From assembly GCF_003073045.1 (NCBI RefSeq), contig NC_037595.1:8826345-8890344 (forward strand): a stretch of 64,000 nt of DNA. Direction: 5' to 3'. Below, one piece after another: positions 59,543 through 64,000 of this stretch. Numbering within the stretch: position 1 is the first letter of the stretch; each line of letters begins with the position of its first letter. The position numbers were made by a program, and so were the translations under genes. The notes beneath the pieces are model-generated. The model was not told where the DNA came from. It ran no database searches and was given only the letters and a program-made list of their open reading frames with translations. The stretch is from Pomacea canaliculata (lineage: Eukaryota > Mollusca > Gastropoda > Architaenioglossa > Ampullariidae).

Positions 59543-60926
59543 GTAAGTCTTCGCCTGTATAATTTTTGAAAAACACACATTTGTTTTCGTTCATTCATTG
59601 CCACTAAGCGGTGACTACTGATCGTTTTATTTAAGTGAAATAAAGAAAAATAACAATGACATTTGTCGGTCCTCTGCTCGCGACGGACTGAATTAGGCGA
59701 GCACGTGCACACATCGTGGGAATTTAGGATAAATAATTTCACACGCCTACGCACAGTGTTTCGATGAGCGACGTTTACAATAAAAGCAAAAACTGTACAC
59801 AGGGTCTAACATAAATCAGTGTTTACCTGCGCCTGTGGGTCCCCTACTCCTTCCCAGGAAAAAATTTAAGGAGGAATAAAGTACGTTAAAAGCCAGTAAA
59901 ACACTCTGCTGTATAATGTATGGTTAAGATTTTGATTTGTATATCTGGTGGACTGACCATCTTATATAGCCTATTATTATAGTTATTATTCCTAACATTA
60001 TTTCAAAGAAATTAAAATTTTATGTACCACGGATTTTCATTTCATTTTGAAGGCTATTATAGGTAGTTAATCCAAATCAACAGGTGATTTAACTGCTAGT
60101 AACCATACTGAACAAGCATAGCGTTTATAATTAAATGATGTGTTTTATAACCAAGGACCAATGAATGACTGTCATACTAATTACCCGCTTAAACACCTTT
60201 GATTTTGCAAAAAAAAAAAACTTTCAGTTTTGTTGTCAGCATAAACAGGAAAAGCAGATGATATACATTTTTATTTTGATGGAGGTCTAAGATTTGAGAT
60301 TTTATGGCTTGTTGGGATTTTGATTTATCGGCCTTAATGAAGTGATGGATAGATGTCAACAGCTTTTGCCAGTACTATAAAAAAAAGTAACTAAGTAACA
60401 AACTGAGTTAAGCATACTGTTGGCAATAATAATTTTTATGCCGTCCTTCACTTGCTGTTTCTGTGAACATTGATTTTCAAAGGACTTGCTGAGGCTTGGC
60501 TGATGAACACTTAGTATGAGGTTAAGCATTTGCAGACTGCCAGCAGTTCATGTTCATAGAAAAATTATTCACTCATTCAATAGAGGTGTATTGAACTATA
60601 GCTAAGAAGATTCATGGGTGCGAACTGTAAAGGAAGAGTTAAAAATTATAGAAAAATCTTACACAGAATACAGGAGTAAAGAAATGTCTATAAAATTAAA
60701 GCATGAATTACTTGCTATGTATACTTTTGAAATGTGTATTGCATGTAGTGACATGCAAGTTGAACGGACTTAACATCATGTAAAAAAGCACTGCTTATCA
60801 TACATGGCTGTGATTAGAATCTCTCAAGATGTTTTAGCTGGTTATTTTTTAAGAATCTAGTAAACTCTGCATGTCCTTGTAACTTGTCTCTAATTTAACA
60901 TCTTCCAGACCAGCTGCTCACTCAAG

Positions 60927-63900
60927 ATGAAGTACATCCTTGTTACTGGTGGTGTCATCAGTGGAGTTGGTAAAGGTGTCATAGCAAGCAGCATTGGAAC
61001 AATCCTACGTTCCTGTGGAATTCGAGTGACTGCCATCAAGATAGACCCATATATCAACATTGATGCTGGCACCTTTTCACCATATGAACATGGTTGTGTT
61101 TCGTTTTTATTTTTGCTCTTAATTGTTTATCATCCTATGTTTTAGTCTGATTTTAATAATTTTCAAACATGTTTCCAAAATGACACCATCATTTTTAGGA
61201 AAGCATATCAGCGCCTTTTCCTGCTGAGACAACTGAAGAATTGCAGGGTCAGCATCTCTGTCTTTAACTCTTTCTCTCCTATAGGCTAAAGGCGGTCAGA
61301 CCCATCTGTACACATGAATTTACCTCTATTTCAAAAAATTATTAAAAAATAAGTAAACAAGGTAGAAGAACAATTCAAATTGAAAATGACAGCTCAAAAT
61401 GTGTAGAAATGGATCAGTCTTACCTGAATCTCGCTTAAGAACTCACTTTCATGATAATCCAGCCAAAATTAGGTATATGAAGTTGAGTTTTGAAAAAAAA
61501 ATTTCACTCATTTCAAACATGGCTTTGCCAGAAATTCGGGAGCAGATGAAAACCATTTTTACACCATTCATGGTCAAAGTCTCCTTCATCTGAAGCAGGA
61601 ATATCCTCTGGGATGTTCTTTCTGTTGTTATTCGGCATTTCAGATGCATGATCAGGGCTTCTGCTAAGGCTAAATTCTTTGGGGTCCCAGGGACCCCTTC
61701 TTCAGATTTTTAAGGGGTCCCTGTTTTTCGCCGAAATTTGAAGGGGTCCTCCGAACTTTTAATGCCCACTGTACGCAATTTTTTGCGTAAGCAGAAGCCC
61801 TGATGATGTTCACGATCGTTGCAGGCTGCAACATTGTCTTGCCAGTCGCCTCGCCATGTTTACAATCGAAAAGGACAGGTAGTGTAGAATATCGTCAAGA
61901 CTTCCGTTCAAACGTACTTGCTTCGTCATGTAAGGAGATAATTGTGTTCAGAAATGCCTAAACCATCTTATTTATTAAGTTTTTCTTCTAAACTGCGAGC
62001 TGTATGGGCCTTTAAAAAAAATCACAACAATACTTCACAAGTAGTGCGTAGTGCGACGTGCAGACAAGCGAGCGGCGCCTTTAGCCTACCAAATTCAACA
62101 CGGAGTGAAAGAGTTAAGTCAGTATATCACACCCTGATTGAAAGCATTTCTATAAATCTTGCTTGATGAAGGTGGTCAAGACTGCCAGCAGGATCATTGG
62201 CTTTCCACTAAGATCATTAGATGATATATACACCATGGCATTGAGGTTAAAAGCTTAATGCATTATCACAGACCCTTTCCACATTACAATAAGATCTAGC
62301 TGCAGATGGAAACAACTTGTTACCAAGAAGTGTTTTTGCCAAGTTCTTACCAACTGCAGTAACACTCTTGAACAGGCCTGACAAATGTACCATAGTTTTC
62401 TTATGCAGCACTAATTATGGTGCGTCTGAAAACTATGGTTGAGTGTAAGTGTAACTGTGCATGGAACTGAAGGAGACAGTATTTTTTCTTATAGTTTATT
62501 ACTTATGAGAGCTCACAACAAAGAAAATTTTCTGTCACTGTTGAGGACAGAAATACACAATAGAGACTTATTGTTTACCAAATATGTGTACTTGATGGCA
62601 TGTTAATGTTGCTCCTTGCAATGCAAATGAGATTACTTTTTGAAGGCATTGTTAGATAAAATGTGGTCAGTATAAACATTTCTTTCCCAGGTGAAGTTTT
62701 TGTGTTGGACGATGGTGGGGAAGTGGACCTTGATTTGGGAAACTATGAACGATTTTTGGACGTGACACTACATCGTGACAACAATATCACAACTGGCAAG
62801 ATATATCAACAGGTTATTAACCGTGAGCGCCGTGGTGATTACCTTGGGAAAACTGTTCAAGGTATATATTAGACATGTGAAACAGCGTGTTTACAGTCCT
62901 TATAGGTTTGTAGATTTGAGGGTGGACAAAATAAGGACTTAGAAGTCAGTTTGAATCTCATTATAAGACAGGGAAAAGAGAGTTACTAGTTTGCTTAATA
63001 GCTCCACTTCGTCCTTATAAAGGTGTCATAAATATAAGCTCTTGATGGTCACAATGATTAAAATCTTCTATAATTCTGTGAAGGTTTTATTTTAGGTTTT
63101 ACATTTTGCTTTTTCAGTTGTTCCTCACATTACTGATGCGATACAGGAATGGGTCATGAGAGTGTCAAAGATTCCTGTTGATGGAGATAACAAAGTCCCT
63201 GAAGTTTGCTTAATAGAGGTATGCAGAGTTGTTGTCTTGTAATGGGTCCTATAAATTTCTTTTTTGTTTTTTTTTTTTTTTTTTGTTTTTTTTTTTTTGG
63301 CCGAGTTTGTATTTCTCTTGGTAGAAGGCGTCATCAAATTTAATAATTTTGCATTTGATTTTATTGCTTAAGTTATTAATTTATGAGATAATGCAGTTAC
63401 GGTAGCCTCTTTGACATTGTAATATTTTTTATACTCTATATGTGTTTAGCAAACGCTGACTTACAGTATTTATGCATGTTAGCATGCAGATACTGAAACT
63501 CAAACATGCAGTCATTCTCACAGACACCCTCAACTCTTCAGGGAATAAGGTGCCATCAGTATAATTAGCACAAACTCTTTCATCATTATAGCTGACAAAT
63601 TTCTAGGTTCGCTGACTGTTCAGCTTATTTATTCAAGAGATGTTTAAAATGGAAGAGTAACATTGTGTAACCAATACGTTTTCTTAAAAAGTCCTTTTAT
63701 ATAAACTGACTAGTAATTACCTATTATAGGGGATGTACCAAGACATTTGAAACTGTTTACACAATACAAGATTTAAATGTATTTTATGCCTGTCCTATAT
63801 GGTCTTTTCCTCTTTTGCAGCTTGGGGGTGTAATTGGAGACATCGAAGGCATGCCATTTGTGGAAGCTTTCAGGCAATTTCAGTTTCGTGTAAAACGAGA

Positions 63901-63937
63901 AAACATAATCTGTGTTCATGTTAGCCTTATTCCTCAG
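60927..63937 (+). CDS. CTPS1: CTP synthase, N-terminal part (gene continues past right edge)
   Basis: Coding exons 60927-61092, 62691-62861, 63118-63218 and 63821-63937 give 185 codons with matching phases. The start [20 protein letters not shown] holds the P-loop-like nucleotide site of the amidoligase domain. [20 protein letters not shown] and [20 protein letters not shown] are nearly invariant. [17 protein letters not shown], then [20 protein letters not shown], follow. The enzyme makes CTP from UTP, ATP and glutamine, a rate-limiting step of pyrimidine nucleotide synthesis. Only the start of the synthase domain is in the window. The glutaminase half is not. The first coding donor (G|gttgtg) is weak. 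Intron 2 carries a MITE. The paralogue (CTPS1 or CTPS2) cannot be assigned for an invertebrate, and the symbol is by general similarity. Confidence 0.95.
61653..61802. mobile_element. 150-bp MITE with 5-bp target duplication
   Basis: The ends CAGGGCTTCTGCTAAGGC and GCGTAAGCAGAAGCCCTG form an inverted repeat (13 terminal bases CAGGGCTTCTGCT exact). The direct repeat ATGAT flanks both sides (61648-61652 and 61803-61807). The interior has a further palindrome-like GGGGTCCCAGGGACCCC and GGGGTCCCTG. No coding capacity. It lies in CTP synthase intron 2. A 5-base duplication does not fit hAT (8), so the superfamily is left open. Confidence 0.8.
63262..63298 (+). repeat. Long T run in CTP synthase intron 3
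   Basis: A nearly uninterrupted T homopolymer with three G interruptions, just inside the donor side of intron 3. It is prone to length error in sequencing. Confidence 0.9.
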
Positions 63938-64000
63938 GTAAATTGAATAATAACTTATCACCACTTGTCTTGTGCTGTGTTGCTACTTTGCATCTTGTCA

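Noticed and set aside
1-64000. CRISPR arrays, operons, rRNA genes or phage-like modules
   Set aside because: None seen. All regular repeats are eukaryotic microsatellites, minisatellites or interspersed elements.

Overview
This is nuclear DNA from an animal with multi-exon GT-AG genes, long AT-rich introns, CA/CT microsatellites and tRNA-derived SINEs. The protein families, the repeat types and the style of the intergenic DNA suggest a lophotrochozoan, most likely a mollusc (gastropod-like). That placement is an inference, since no marker gene fixes the species. No viral, plasmid or prokaryotic features were seen.

Layout from left to right. 1-11.3 kb is mostly gene-poor. It holds one possible 5' exon (1715-1822), a hAT-type MITE with matching target-site duplications (2476-2935), a SINE sitting between two copies of an AT-rich repeat (7741-8280), and CA-rich satellites. 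11.3-12.6 kb is the 3' coding part of an unrecognised plus-strand gene. 16.66-21.76 kb (minus) is a BCL2L13 (Bcl-rambo) homologue. 21.87-28.4 kb (plus) is the V-ATPase subunit E gene. The two are head to head across a promoter of a few tens to about 200 bases, the same arrangement as human BCL2L13/ATP6V1E1. 28.68-29.58 kb is an internally deleted RTE-like LINE. 33.3-41.2 kb (plus) is a RERG-like small GTPase gene with degenerate switch regions. 45.4-47.7 kb (minus) is an unrecognised protein of about 756 residues. 51.5-53.15 kb holds small exons that may form a short gene with a PCNA-interacting (PIP-box) motif. A tRNA-Val(CAC) gene (55472-55544, minus) lies next to an intronless SMG9 gene (55.7-57.2 kb, plus). 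The window ends inside the CTP synthase gene (60.9 kb to the right edge), whose second coding intron holds a 150-bp MITE.

The recognisable genes are housekeeping or signalling genes with no common pathway: lysosomal/vacuolar acidification (ATP6V1E), mitochondrial outer-membrane Bcl-2 biology (BCL2L13), nonsense-mediated decay (SMG9), pyrimidine synthesis (CTPS) and a Ras-like protein. The head-to-head pair is the strongest biological observation. A second pattern is that several otherwise well-conserved coding exons change frame by one base, often at short homopolymers. This looks more like residual assembly error than gene decay, and some gene models should be read with that in mind.
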